DNA of 64,000 nucleotides from Heterocephalus glaber (GCF_000247695.1 NW_004624782.1:12118094-12182093); one strand, 5' to 3'; positions 37,880-49,674 are shown, numbered from the stretch's first letter. Numbers and translations: made by a program. Notes: a model not told the origin generated them from the sequence alone.

Positions 37880-38322
37880 GCATCAGTAAAGAACTGAGTT
37901 TAAAGTAGAAGACTGGGAAGGGAGAAGAGAGAGATGTCAGACAGCTACTCTGTGTGGCAGTCCCCAGCTCCTTTCACTGGGCTCCTCCCTGTGTCGGCTC
38001 CTGGAATCCGACTGGCTTCCAGACTGTCCTTGGTCCTCCCCTTGGATTCTTTCTGGCCTTAAGACCTTACCCTGTCCTTTGGTAGTGGATGGGTGAGGGC
38101 CTCATGGAAAGGTAGCTTAAGGATTAAATAAAGGGGAAGTGTGCTGTTCTTGGGTTAATCAGGCTACCCTGGGACCTTCCAGGGCCTGATTCCTTCCTCT
38201 TTCCCTTTGTCTTTCTAATTGCTCAAGTGTAGCTATAGAGTCAGAAGCCGCCTTAGGAGGGTTCTTTATTAATTTTTAATAAAGCTCAATGAGGCCTTCA
38301 TCCTCTCTTTTCCCTACCTATG
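37880..38322 (-). mobile_element. LTR family X, copy A
   Basis: Its reverse complement aligns along most of its length with 48534-49039, sharing AGATGAAGGCCT-like, CTTCCCCTTTATTTAATCC and AATCCAAGG blocks. Ends are diverged. Confidence 0.65.
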
Positions 38323-38352
38323 GGGGGCCCCATCCCTGCATGATCTACCCTA

Positions 38353-38446
38353 TCTATGAGCTGCCCAGGCTGGGCTGGAACTTGATCCTCCTGCCTCAGC
38401 CTCTCTCAGAGTGCTGGGACTACAGGCATGGGCCACCATGCCTAGC
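38353..38446 (-). repeat. B1 SINE
   Basis: GCCCAGGCTGGGCTGGAACTT to GGGCCACCATGCCTAGC, missing its right end. Confidence 0.85.
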
Positions 38447-38454
38447 AAAATACT

Positions 38455-38850
38455 ATATGGCCATGTTTTAAGGAGCAGAATATAAGCAGCCTGCTCATTC
38501 TGTCTTCCAGTCCATGTGTGGATCCACCATATTATTCAGCTGTTTGCTAACGATGGACACAGTGGTTTTCTCTAACATTTGCTGCTACAAATCCTGATAC
38601 CACAAGTACCTTGCATAGTTGTTTCTTCCCAGCACATCCCTAATGGTGCTCTTGCTAGTTCAGAGGGATTTGCATTTGTGCTTTTGAGAACTGTTGCCAC
38701 ATCCTGTCCAAGCAAGTCACAGCATTCTGTGCTCTGCCCCGCAGCGAGTCTCCTGGGTCACGCCAAGTGTGCATTATTGACCTCTGGATTTTTGCCAGTC
38801 CGATAGGTGAGAGGAGGTGGTGTCTCTCTGGGACATTGTCATATGGAGTT
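38455..38850 (-). mobile_element. Old L1 3' UTR fragment
   Basis: GATCCACCATATTATTCAGC, ACAAATCCTGATACCAC and GTGAGAGGAGGTGGTGTCTC follow the complement of a mammalian L1 3' region. Confidence 0.55.
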
Positions 38851-39259
38851 AAATTATATAGGCACATAAAATGGGTGTCCTGAGCCCTCACATTTGGTGG
38901 CTTTGAGTCACCTGGCGGAAGTCAGCCCCCCAGGCATGTGCCAGGTCCTTGTTCCCCTGGGAGCATCTGCACCGCTGTCTGTACCTTTGGCTTCCCTGGC
39001 TCCTTTCCTCCCCAAGGTGCCTAATGCAGCCAGCCCTGATGCATTCAGCATTTTGGGCTCCTTCCCAAAGTCCAGGTCTTCTCAGTAACACCATCTGGCT
39101 GGAAGGGATCTCCGTCTTCACTGGGGAATCATTTTCTTCTGATCTCCCTATTAATTGCTCTGGGAGCCCAAGGCACATTAAAAAGCTGCATCACTCAGAC
39201 TCCCCCGCAGTCTTGCGCTATCTTGCCTCTTAGACTGCGCTGTAAGGACCTGGCCGAGG

Positions 39260-39480
39260 GACAGTGTGCCCAGTGGTTAGGACAGCAGGCCTCCAGCTGG
39301 ATGGTGAGGTTCAGGTCAGAGTTCCTCTGTCCGTGGGCTGCGATAGTGGGTGAATCTGGGTTTCAGTGTCTGTTGGGTTTCAGTGTCCTCGTCTGACAAG
39401 TAGGGGAGGCCAGCTGTAAGGAGTCAGCGAGGTGACTGTGTACCTGGGCTGGAGCATAGTGACCTGACTGACAGTGAGTT
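39260..39480 (+). repeat. MIR
   Basis: GCCCAGTGGTTAGGACAGC, GTTTCAGTGTCCTCGTCTG and ACCTGGGCTGGAGCATAGTG in MIR order. Confidence 0.6.
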
Positions 39481-39751
39481 GCCCTGGAAAAGGCGAGGCC
39501 ATGAGGGCAGCGAAATGACACCGATGGGATGGTGGTGATGATGATAGTGAGGCAGCAACCAGGAACACACTGCACCCAGCACCTTGACATGCTACCTTCT
39601 TGTGACCTTAAACAGCCAACCACCTATCTTTGGTTGATTTCTCATTGGTTTCACTGCTTCATACCAATGAGAGTAACACTGCTCATCCAAGAGTTATCTA
39701 ATCCCTAGCACCAAAAATAAATAAGTGAATAAAAAATAAAAATTTTAAAAG

Positions 39752-39990
39752 CAAGAGTTAGCAAACTACAGGGCCAAATCTGACCTGCTGCCTGCTTTTG
39801 CAAATAAAGCTTTATTGGAACACGGTCATACACAGTCATTTACTTACATACCGTCTATGGCTACTTTGACGTCACAATGGCATAATTGAGTATCTGTACC
39901 AGAGACCTTCTGGACTTATGACCTTATGTCCTATGCAGTCAAAAATATTTCCTCTCTGGCCCCTTACAGAAAAACTCTGCTGAGCCTGTC
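39752..39990 (+). mobile_element. hAT-type MER element, copy 2
   Basis: AGTTAGCAAACTACAGGGCC, AAATAAAGCTTTATTGGAAC and CTCTCTGGCCCCTTACAG; nearly complete element. Confidence 0.8.
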
Positions 39991-40233
39991 CAAAGGAGGG
40001 GTTGTAAGGATTCAGGAGAAGATGTCTGTGCCGGAAGAGGGCTATGGGCAGGTGTCCAGGGCAGGGGAGCTACATAACCGAGCATTTCACTTTCATGAGT
40101 AGTTTAATTAGGAATGTCACATATGTTTTTATCAGGTACTGTGCATGTCCACACACACCAACTTTTACACATACACGTTAGTCAGTAGCAGTGAATCTGA
40201 AAAGGTATATCCTGTACACTAATTTATGGGTGT

Positions 40234-40590
40234 GTTATGGTTTAGATAGAACTGTCCCCCAGAAGTGCCTGTATTTAGAGGCGGGGCTTTTGGAAGGTAC
40301 TGGACTATGGGGGCGCCATAACTGACTTGCTGTTGGGCAGTACGTCGCCCGGGGCGTGACCTGGGAGGGTGGATTCTTGTCCCTGGCTGTTCCTCTCTCT
40401 GCTCCCTGGCTGCCATGGCCTGAGCAGCTTTCTCCTACCAGACCCTTCCACCATGTCCTTCCTGTCCTGGGGCCAGCCAAACCCTCTAAAAACCATGAGC
40501 CAAAGTAAACCTCTTCCTTTAAGTTGTGGGTTTGGGTATTGTGTCCCAGGGATGAGAAAGAGACCAAGAAAGAGTGGTTTAAGGCACTTT
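40234..40590 (+). mobile_element. MaLR LTR (ORR1-like)
   Basis: Starts TGTTATGGTTTAGATAG, then CCTGGCTGCCATGGCC, CATGAGCCAAAGTAAACC and GGTATTGTGTCCCAGGGATG near the end. Confidence 0.8.
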
Positions 40591-41479
40591 TTCAAGGGTA
40601 ATTTGGAAATTGATTTTTCCTTGTCTGATGACATCAGAAACTAACATCCCAGGAAGAAGTGACTCCCCTCTAAATGATAGCAAGCAATGAGTATTAGCTG
40701 CATCTAGAGCCAAGTAAAAATCGAAGTGTCAGAACCTTCTGACCATTGAACATAAATCCTAAGTGCAGATAAACCCTTTCTGAAATCATAAGCAGAAAAA
40801 TAGTATTACATTTACAAAAATTCAGTGCATTTGTTTCTCTTTTCTTTTCCCCAGGCACACATCTGTTCTATACAGCGAAGTACACGCGTGTCATTTACCT
40901 CCAGCCTTGTTTATTGCCTCGTAGCTGATGCAGGCAGGTCACCTTGCAACACAGAGCAACACCCCTTTAATTTTGCAAGCAGCATATACAGATATTAATG
41001 TCATCTTCTTCCACGTCTCTCCCTGAGTTGTGAGAATAAATGAGATATGGGTAGGGAGATGCTCAGGGATGCTAAGTGCGGGAGACAGGCACAGTGGCAC
41101 CTGGTACAGCTCTCCTGTCCTTGGCAAGAAGCCACCGTCTCCACGTCAGGTGGCCTAGAAGAAGAGGAGAGAGGCTCCGGGTGTGGGGTCAGGGCCGACT
41201 TGTCTTGTGGGGAGGTTAGGTAACAAATACCCATAATTAGAGTGAATTATCTTCATCAGAAAATAAGCAAAATTATTTTCCAATTTAATGAATAAAGACA
41301 CTTCTAATTAACTCCAGTAGAGAGATTTGCTTTCACATATCAGTACTGAAGCTCTGTGTTCTCTGTATTAATATTCTGTTTTTATGGCCCAGCCTAATGG
41401 CTTTTTACTGTGCTTTATTGGTGCGATGGAATTTTAGGAGATGGAAAGCAAACCCAGAAATGATTCTGCGTGACTCTCA

Positions 41480-41575
41480 TTTAAAACAAACGAAAAACTG
41501 GAGGCAGGTCATGGCCTAGTGAAGTTCAGTGACTTACCCAAAGTCCCTTTGGCTGGCCAGTTGTCCCCAGGACCC
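41480..41575 (+). repeat. MIR-like fragment
   Basis: CAGTGACTTACCCAAAGTCC is a MIR core remnant. Confidence 0.4.
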
Positions 41576-41964
41576 GATCCCCAAGACACTGTGACCAGCA
41601 GTGGAAGGGCCCCAGCCAGACTTATGCAGCCGTGTCAGCCCTGGCCTGGCGCTGGCCCCGTGGACCCGCCAGTATTCACCCGCCTGTGCGCTGCTCCTGT
41701 TGCTGAGATGCCGTCAGCAGCCCCGGCCTCTAGCCTGTGTGGTCCCCCCCAGTTCTAGTCCATCTTCTGGCCCTGCATGGTGTGGACTGTGTACCCGACA
41801 CACCGCAGTCTCTGGCCAGCCTCGGGCTGACAGCCAGAGCAGCTGTGGCTGAGGATTTCTCAGAGCAGAGCTCTCTGGCTCATGCCCCAGGGGTCGTGAT
41901 CAACCTGACCAATGGCCACATCTCCTGGTCCCCAAATCCTGGACTCTGTTTTGTATGTGTGTTT

Positions 41965-42115
41965 AAATTAATAAACTTTATTTTTAGGGCAGTCTTAAGC
42001 TGACAGCAAAACTGAGCAGAAAGTACAAAGTCCCCAAATATCCCCCATGGCCACATAGAACCTTCCACTGTCAGCACCCCACATCACAGTGGCACATTGT
42101 CCTGGGCTCTGTTTC
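41965..42115 (-). mobile_element. Old L1 3' end
   Basis: AATTAATAAACTTTATTTTTAG, ACAGCAAAACTGAGCAG and CACATCACAGTGGCACATTG match the complement of an L1 3' UTR. Confidence 0.5.
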
Positions 42116-42554
42116 ACCCCTAAATCTTAGGTTCTCTGTCTTAGGGTGACAGAGAAAACACACATGCTTAGAGAAAGTGGTTCTGAGTGTCTGTGGATCA
42201 CAAAGACAGGCGGATAGGCAATTTCAGGTCAGGTCCCTCTGTCCTGGAGCCCTGGTATTTCTGTTAGTCTGTCCCAAAGCAGGTGGCTGCTGGCTACTCA
42301 CCGCATCTCAGCTTGCACATGGGGTTAGCTCTGTCTCTCTTCTCTGTCTCAGACCCAGTTCCATATTCCTGGGCTGGGATTTTGATTGGGTGTAGCTGAA
42401 GCAGGGCTTCATTCCCAGTGCAGCATTGAGGATTTGGGCATAGGGTGAGGTGCAGTCATGAGTGCCCTAGGTCCTGCCCTGTGAACGGGGAGGAGAGGAA
42501 AACAGTAGGCACGTTAGAGGGTCACTGTGAGCTGGGCTGAGCAGACATGCCGTC

Positions 42555-42925
42555 AGCTTTCCATTCCTGTATGAACACCTGTGACAGTCAACATAAAACG
42601 AGGAAAGGGTTATTTTGGCCCACTGTTGTGGAAGTTTCAGTTTATGGTCAGCCTATTGCTTTGGGGCCTGTGGTGAGGCAGCACATCGTGGGGGGAGCAC
42701 ATGGTGGAGCAAAACCAGTCATCTCATGGCCAGAATAAGAGGAAGAAAAGAGACCAGGGTCTCACGGTCTTCTTTAAGGGCGTGCTCTGCTCCCAGTGAC
42801 CCATTTTCCTTCCACTACCCGACCTCCTCATGTTCTTTTACCTCCTGACAGCAACATGGGCTGAGGATCAAGCCTTTAACACATGGGCCTTTGAGGGCCA
42901 TTCAAGATCCAAACTGTAGCAGCAG
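42555..42925 (-). mobile_element. MaLR-type LTR
   Basis: Order CATTCCTGTATGAACACC, AGGGTTATTTTGGCCCAC, CATCGTGGGGGGAGCAC and CATTCAAGATCCAAACTG fits a reverse THE1/MST/MLT-like LTR. Confidence 0.65.
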
Positions 42926-44045
42926 ATAACTAACAAGATACCCACCGTACCATGACACCATACAGGCCACACTCTCCTATAAGTTCTCCAGCCCCCCTCC
43001 TTTGCAGTCCTTTTCTGTATTGGCCCCAGAGTTTGCCTGTTGCCAGAGGTTCATCCTTGAGTCCCTCCTCTTGCCCTGTTCCCACTTTCTTGGCAAGAGC
43101 ATCACCCCTTGGGCCTTATCTCCAGCTGTGAGCTCTCCTTTGCTCCTCACATGTGCAGACCCATCGGAAGTGACCATGTCTTTCCTCTGAAGCGTGGTCC
43201 CTGTCTCTTGTCTCTAGCTATTTTGTCACTGGGTCCTTTTGCTCCTGCCTCCTGAGTGCTCCTACCTGTTGGGACATGTGGCTGTGACATTCTCACAGCC
43301 ACTTGGGAGTGAGATGGGGCAGTTTAGGAGCTTCATGGATAATACGCGGCGACTCCTGCTTTATATTTTAGAACCACAGCAATCTATTAATCTTCCATCA
43401 AGGAATTCTTTTATAGTGGACAATTCCATAAAAGTTGTGAAAACTGCATTTGGAACAGCATATTTAAACATGATGTCTCTGTTGGATTTATGCATACTTT
43501 CAAATGTTAGTCCTCAGGTTTTCTGAGAGAAGCAACAATTCTCTCTGAAATTGCCCATTATGTGAAATGTGGGTGATTACAGCTAATTCACATCTGCACC
43601 GTCACCTGTGCTGCGAGATTGGGGGTTTGGTGCAGTGCTCGGTGCACACTCCACTCATCAGAGTTTATGTGTATGCGCACAGCGGAAGGCATTTTTGTGG
43701 AAGGCATTTTATATAATTCCAAACAATTTAATAGAAATGTAATTCGACTGGGAAAACTACAGTCCGTCAGCCCTTTCAGAGTGCAGATAATGTTCCAGAT
43801 TAAAGGGCTGGAGCTTTTTTCATTATAGTCAGATAACGCAAGTGTATGAATTGCCATTTTCCTTGCCATTGGTCTATTTCAAATGTGTGCCATTTTCCCA
43901 TTATAATAATAGGCTACATTTTCTTAAAATCATTTGATTATGATTGGTCCTGTCTATTCAGTTTGCAAATAAAAAGCTTTTGCGATGATAAACTCGCTGT
44001 TCTAAAACAGCCTTCATCTCTGCTTCTGCTTTTGAACCACTACAG

Positions 44046-44101
44046 GTCAGACTCTGCGAAAGGCTGAGAGAAGCCAGCCCTGCTCACGGGAGAGGAAGGA
44101 G
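44046..44101 (+). CDS. KATNIP: KATNIP coding exon 2 (residues 4-21)
   Basis: A 56-bp exon with a good polypyrimidine tract and CTACAG acceptor, ending before a GTAAAT donor. Its first two bases complete Gly3; the rest reads QTLRKAERSQPCSRERKE, ending in phase 0. My memory of human is QTLRKAERSWSCSREKKE, so 15 of 18 residues agree. The stretch is basic and probably disordered at the N-terminus of a protein of about 1,600 residues. It sits 20.5 kb from exon 1. The next human residues (GYAKD...) were not found in the remaining 19.9 kb, so intron 2 runs off the window. Confidence 0.88.
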
Positions 44102-44975
44102 GTAAATGTGTCCCTGGCAGGGGCTGTGAGGAGGTGACTCTATCCGAAAGGCCTGGGGCTCTGAGTGGAGAATAAGGGTTCTGAGACTCCTCCTCCTCCC
44201 TTTCCCTCCTCAGTTTCAGGTTGGAATCCTGGATGAAATGCTAACTGGCAGTGAGACGTGTCCACCCAGTGTCATTTATAATAATAGTCTCTTACTCTGC
44301 TTCCACTAGCTTTGTGTAACACAAACTCCAGCTTCAGTTCATGAAAGCAGTACCCATGTGTTTAGTGCTGAGTCTGTGGATCAGCAGCTTGGGCCCAGGC
44401 TCTGCTCCTCTCCGCTGGGGCTCCCTCGTGTGTGGCACTTGACTGCTTGTCACCTGGCAGCTGGCTGGACGTCAGTTAGGGTGACTGCTCTCCTCCTATT
44501 GCCGCCCATCCTCTGGCTGGGCTTGCCCACATGGTGCTTCTGGGTTCAGCACACAAGTACAGGGGCAGGACCTCTCGACTCCCAGGGTGACAACTGGCAC
44601 AGTGTCCCTTTGGGTGCTTTTTAAAGTGAAAGGATATTTGTCAGGCCCAGTTGTGTCCAGGGGCTTTGAAGCAAGTCACAAGGTCAGCCATTCAAGAGGC
44701 GGGGAATTTAAGAAAAAGCAAAAAGAGTTGGGGAAAGAGGCTTGCCTCTTGGGGGAAGAGCTGCTAAAGATTATGACCATTCTGGAACCCACCCCTTGAG
44801 CCTGCCTGCCCAGTGCCAGGCACCAGGGAGACTGGCAGAGGGGTGGGACAGTTGCTGTATGCACCATGTGGGAGGAAGAGAGGTACAGCGGGATGGCCCA
44901 GTATGGCAGGCTACGGCCCTCACAGAGGGACAGAGAGGATGGAGTTGTAATGGAGAAACCTCGGTGCTTGGCAAG

Positions 44976-45150
44976 CACAGTGGTGCATACCTGTAATCCC
45001 AGCTATTCTAGAAGGATCACGAGCTTGAAGCCAGCCTGGGCAACTCTGCAAGACTTGTCTAAAAAGAAAAAAAAGGGCTAGGGTCATAGCTCAGTGGTAG
45101 AGTGCTTGCCTAGCATGTGAGAAGCCCAGGGTTCAATCTCCAGTACCATG
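44976..45150 (+). repeat. B1-dID dimeric SINE, ID half nearly complete
   Basis: B1 to GACTTGTCTAAAAAG, then GGTCATAGCTCAGTGGTAGAG ... GGTTCAATCTCCAGTACC. Here the ID half keeps its middle, unlike other dimers. Confidence 0.85.
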
Positions 45151-45184
45151 GAAAAGAAAAATCCAGTGAACCTAACTCTTCCAG

Positions 45185-45330
45185 GAGTATCAAGAAGGGC
45201 TTTTCAGAAAAGATGTGTAAACTTGCTTTTGAAGGATGAGTACAAGTTTCCAGGAAACAACACGGTCAGAGTCGGAGCGACATGAATGGGAAAGTTGCAA
45301 GATCAGACCTTTTAACTGGGGCAGGACGTG
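45185..45330 (-). repeat. L2 fragment
   Basis: AAGGGCTTTTCAGAAAAGATG and TTGAAGGATGAGTACAAGTT follow the L2 3' region complement. Confidence 0.5.
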
Positions 45331-46742
45331 GTAGCAAAGACGCATGGTTGTCACCACAGGGCTATTTGAGCAAGACACAGCACATGGGAGTTTAAATTGG
45401 TGTCTTATTTAGTGGCATGTGGGTGTACAGGTGCAGGGGAATGAGGGTATGTGGGTCATCAAAAATATCCAGCAGCCCTGAAATTCGTCAACCCTTACAT
45501 TACAGCTTTTGCTTGCAAGGTGATACGATTTGTCAGGCTAAGCTGGCCCAGGGCTTGCTCTTCTCTTTCTCGTCTCATGTCCCGGCACTGCCTTCCTTTG
45601 CTGTGGCTGGCAGCTGGCTCAGGTACAGTGCCGAGCGAGGTTGGGCTGCAAAAGCCTCTCGTGCCTTGCCGTGACCACAAGTGACTCCCTCTCCTGTTGG
45701 CTCCCTTCTCAGCTGCTGCCAGAACAGCCAGTGCAGGCTCTCTTTTGTCAGCCCACCTACCTGGGACGAGGCTGGGAGCCAACCGAGGAACTTTGATGCT
45801 GAGAGATCTAAATGTCGCCCGAGTGGGGAATCAAGAGGCTGAGCTGGGGTGGATTTTCCTGGCCTTGAGGTGGAGGGCGAAGGATGGGAGTAAGTGTGGG
45901 CCTGCAGGCCCCGTGGCTCAGTGCAAAGGTAGAGATAGCACCCAAGCTGGGAATGAACTGCTGCACCTAACCTGGGCCTCTGCTCACAGAACAGTGCACC
46001 CCAGGACTCCTGGCAAGAGACTGGCCAGATAATCTCCCTCTCCTCCCTTCTCTCCTCTCTCCTTGGCAACAGGAGGCCCCTAATTGCCACTTCCCCAGCT
46101 ACTCCCATTGTGCCAATTGCCCGAGTGCATTTCGGATCATTCCTCTCCTAAGAAGTGTTTGACTTGAGAGAAGACAAAAGAGTGAGGCTGTTTATCTCAG
46201 TGCCCAGGTTTAACCCTGAAAGACATTTCAGGTGGTTTCAGGCCCTCTAAAAACAGAGGGCGCAGGACTCTGAACAGTGCTTTCATTTGGTTAGAAAAAC
46301 AGAAGAGGGAAAAACAAACTTAACAGCAAGCTGCCAGGTTTCTCATTCGATACATTGTAACGCGCCTTTCCACCCACTTCTCTGGCTGCTCTCTCATGTG
46401 TGCAAGCTGGACTCCCTGGCGCTCTGTGCCTTACACAGGTTGCCAGGTATGGATCAAGCTGTGCCACCCGAAAGGCAAGGAAAAAACAAGCTATCTTTCC
46501 CAGAGCTGGTTGGAGGCATGCGGCACGTTCCTTGGGTGCTGAGGTTGATCAGGCGGCTCACTCTCAGGCAGGTGAACATGTGGTCCCCACCCTAAGGCGG
46601 GGTGGTCACCGCACCTCTTTTGGTGGTCATGGATTGACACAGTGAAGGGGAGGTGGGAGGCTGCTTTCAGGGCGCTTGCCAGGCCCAAAGATGTGTTGTG
46701 TCTGACCCATACACTGTTAAAATCTGTCTGTCTTTCTGTCTT

Positions 46743-46851
46743 TAATATAGGATCTTGCTGTGTAGTTTAGGCTGGCCTTAAATTCATGATCCTCCTGCCT
46801 CAGCCTCCCAAGTGCTGGGATTACAGGAATGCATCACTATGCCCAGCCCTC
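46743..46851 (-). repeat. B1 SINE
   Basis: GGATCTTGCTGTGTAGTTTAG to ACTATGCCCAGCCC. Confidence 0.9.
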
Positions 46852-47333
46852 TTCCAGTTTTTTAAAAAGTAAGAATTCACACTTAAACATTGGAAGATTT
46901 TCCATAAAAATGCAGACTGTTGGTTTCTTTGGAAAAATAAGGAAACACTGTCTTCATCCCTGTCAGTGGGCAATGTCTATTGTTAGTGTGGCCTCCCCAT
47001 TTGTTTTGTCTTTATTCTTAGTGTTTTTGGTGGCCCCCTTTTAGGGGGCCCCCAGTTTGCATCCCTGCTCCCACCTGTTTGATGATAGCAGGTCTGCAGC
47101 TGCAGTGGCGGCCCTGTGTGGGTTCCTCATGTCGGATTCACAGACCACTGCCGGTGGGCGTCACCTGGGCACTCAGTCCCCGCTGTCTCAGTGGCTCTCC
47201 AGACCAGCTAAGAACCTCTGGGGGCGTGGCCTCACCATCGTGTTTTAATTCTCTGAGCAGGACCTGTGTGCAGCCAATGGATAAGAAGTGGTTCTGTGCT
47301 GCAAACAGGCCCTGGCTCTTTTTTTGCTTTTCT

Positions 47334-47395
47334 TGCTGCTGGAGAGGACCCCTGCTAGGCAGGTGCTCCACCACTGAGCTATAGCCCAGCTCCCA
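47334..47395 (-). repeat. Old ID SINE
   Basis: CTAGGCAGGTGCTCCACCAC and TGAGCTATAGCCCAGC are the complement of an ID 5' half. Confidence 0.75.
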
Positions 47396-47521
47396 TCTAT
47401 GCTAGTCTGTAGCCTAAAGGAGGTTCTCCTCCGTGCACCGGAGGAGGCCGACTGTGGGATGAAGGCTAACAGTCATTCCATCCTAACGGCATTTGGTAGC
47501 CATGTCTCTTCACTTGTCTTT

Positions 47522-47600
47522 TGGTGGGGATGAAGCCCAGGCCCTCTCGGAATGCTAGGCAGGTGCCATCCTGCAGAGCCACACCCCCAGCCCAGCCCAG
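47522..47600 (-). repeat. Old ID SINE
   Basis: TGGGGATGAAGCCCAGGCC ... CACACCCCCAGCCC. Confidence 0.7.
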
Positions 47601-48326
47601 CGCCCCGATCTTGGCCCAGGTGCTTCCAGCACAGGCCGCACCTCCAGCCCTCCGCCTGTTTTCCACCCCTCAGGGACACAGGCAGTCACAAAGGGGAATA
47701 TGGTGATCAACTGGAGGAGCCCCAGGTAAAGGGCCAGGGGTGCCAGAGCAGGGAAGGGCTCCAGAAGAGCCAGCCTGAGCTGAGGCCTTGTAAGAGTTAG
47801 TCATTTCTGAAAAATGTCGCTTTGATGGTTTGCTTGAAGTCAGTAAATACTTTCAGTTCAGCTGGTTGAAATATCCTCAACCTCGTCTCTAACAAAGTAT
47901 TCATGGTTCCTGCCTGTAGAGATTATATAGTGTTTATGGCCCTTGGTCATGAATTATTAATGATTTTGAAATTGTGGTCATTGTAGTTTATTCAAAAATC
48001 ATTAGGAAGCAAATTTATCATACAGTGCTAAAAAAAGAAAAAAGAAAGAAGATCACAGAGAAGGGAGAAATCTTTGTGTATCATCCAGTTCAACACCCAG
48101 TGTCCACCCAGTGTCCACAGTGGAGGTCACAGGCACTGTCCTGGGACATAGCCTGCTGCCGCACACAGCAGCGGAGGAGCCACTCTGGATTAGTACCCAT
48201 GGGGGCCTGAGAGGGCTATAGAACAAGTCCTAGAGTCAAGCAGGGCAAATCCCAGCAGCAGGGCCCCTTGTAACCACTCTCACCTGAAATATCTTACAAT
48301 ACCGCCAATAGTTCCTGACCCATAGT

Positions 48327-48457
48327 AAGCATTCCCTAAATGTGTTTTTTGGTTTGTTTTTTTTTTTGGTACTGGGGATTGAACTTGGGTCCTTGTGCTT
48401 GCGCAGCAGGCGGCGAAACCACTGAGCTAAATCCCCCGGCCCAGCATTCCTTAAATG
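48327..48457 (-). repeat. ID SINE with target duplication
   Basis: AGCATTCCCTAAATGT on the left and AGCATTCCTTAAATGT on the right flank GGTACTGGGGATTGAAC ... AAATCCCCCGGCCC. Confidence 0.93.
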
Positions 48458-48533
48458 TTAGTGTCACATAATTTCGAGTGTCTAGCATTAAAGAGAGATG
48501 AACAGGGAGGAGGCAATGTAGGGACAGGGGCCC

Positions 48534-49039
48534 TGTTGGTAAGGAAAAGATAAGATGAAGGCCTGATTGGGCTTTATTAAATTAATAGAAAATCCTTCTA
48601 AGGCAGCTTCTGAGGTCTGCAGCTAGACTGGAGCAGTTAGACAAAGGCAAAGAATGAGGAAGAAATTCAAGACCTGGAAGGTCCCTGGTGGCGCAATTAA
48701 CATAAGAATCGCAAATTTCCCCTTTACTTAATCCTTAAATCTAAACTACCTTACGATAAACCCACGATAAACCCGCCAGCCCCCCCCCCAAGGACCGGAA
48801 TTCTGGGCCAGAAAAAAAATCCAAGGTAAGGATGAAAGACAAGCCAGGGGGCCAGCCAGTCAGATCCCAGGAGCCTACTAGGCACAAGGATCTCAATAAA
48901 AGGAACCCTCAAGTATGTCATTTCGAATATCCTCCTCATCCAAAGTACCTGTCCACCATGTCTGCCTTCCCCCCATTCCACCTTCAAATAAGTCGCCATC
49001 CTTTATTTTAAACTCTGCTTCTTCAGCTCTTTACCAACA
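48534..49039 (+). mobile_element. LTR family X, copy B (506 bp)
   Basis: Begins TGTTGGTAAGG and ends CTTTACCAACA, so the ends are inverted copies with TG...CA termini. CAATAAAAGG near 48893 could be a poly(A) signal. It matches copy A in reverse. No target duplication is evident. Confidence 0.7.
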
Positions 49040-49674
49040 CTGGGTGTAGGACTGAGGGCGGGGGGGGGGGGCAGTGTGTTCCAGCACAGCAGTGGATGGC
49101 GTGTCGAGGTCTACACCCCTCCCTGGATGTTACAACAGCACATGGCACTTCTGAAGGGGCCTTTGTGGCTCCAGCTAGCCTCTAGGTGGACTCCAGGCTT
49201 TCAGGCTGGGTGTCCTCGGGCAAGTGGGTCCGCTACAGGACCCCTCTTAACCACCTTGACAGCCTCCCAGGATAATGGGATGCCAGCAGTTGATGATGCA
49301 GTTGATTGGAGATTCAGGAAAATGCGCTTCACAGTGCACTCATCTGCTGAGCTCACGTGTAAGAGATTGCAGAAGTCATTTAATTTACCCACCTAGGAAA
49401 CGTTAAGTCTTTCCCTTGCATGCATGCACATGTCGCACACACACCCCAGTTCCTGTTTTTAATAGACTTGGTGCAAGAAGAGGCTCCCTGCATTTTTCCC
49501 AAGCAAAGGAGACAGGGCCCTGGGAACACAGCAAAGGAGAGAAGGCGAGGGTGTTTCCAGGAACGGGTTATCTGGATTCCCACCCCCACCCCCAGTCACT
49601 TCAGAGCGCTCCCAGGCGCCCCCACTCCCCGCTGGGTCGCTGTTATCGGGTAGCTTTCTTCTAAAAAGTGGCTT

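Larger units (their letters stand above)
23505..44045 (+). other. KATNIP: KATNIP intron 1
   Basis: 20.5 kb between the 7-nt first coding exon and exon 2, rich in SINEs, LTRs and DNA-transposon relics. Stretches where I recognise nothing: 28350-29100, 29700-30340, 30490-32020, 32320-33200, 33760-34390, 34800-35535, 35840-36640, 38850-39255, 40600-41475, 42120-42550 and 42930-44045. The last is A+T-rich, non-repetitive and adjoins exon 2. Confidence 0.8.

Noticed and set aside
45575..46108. 177-codon minus-strand open frame
   Set aside because: No recognisable domain, no splice context, and overlapping frames on the other strand; typical of GC-rich intron sequence.
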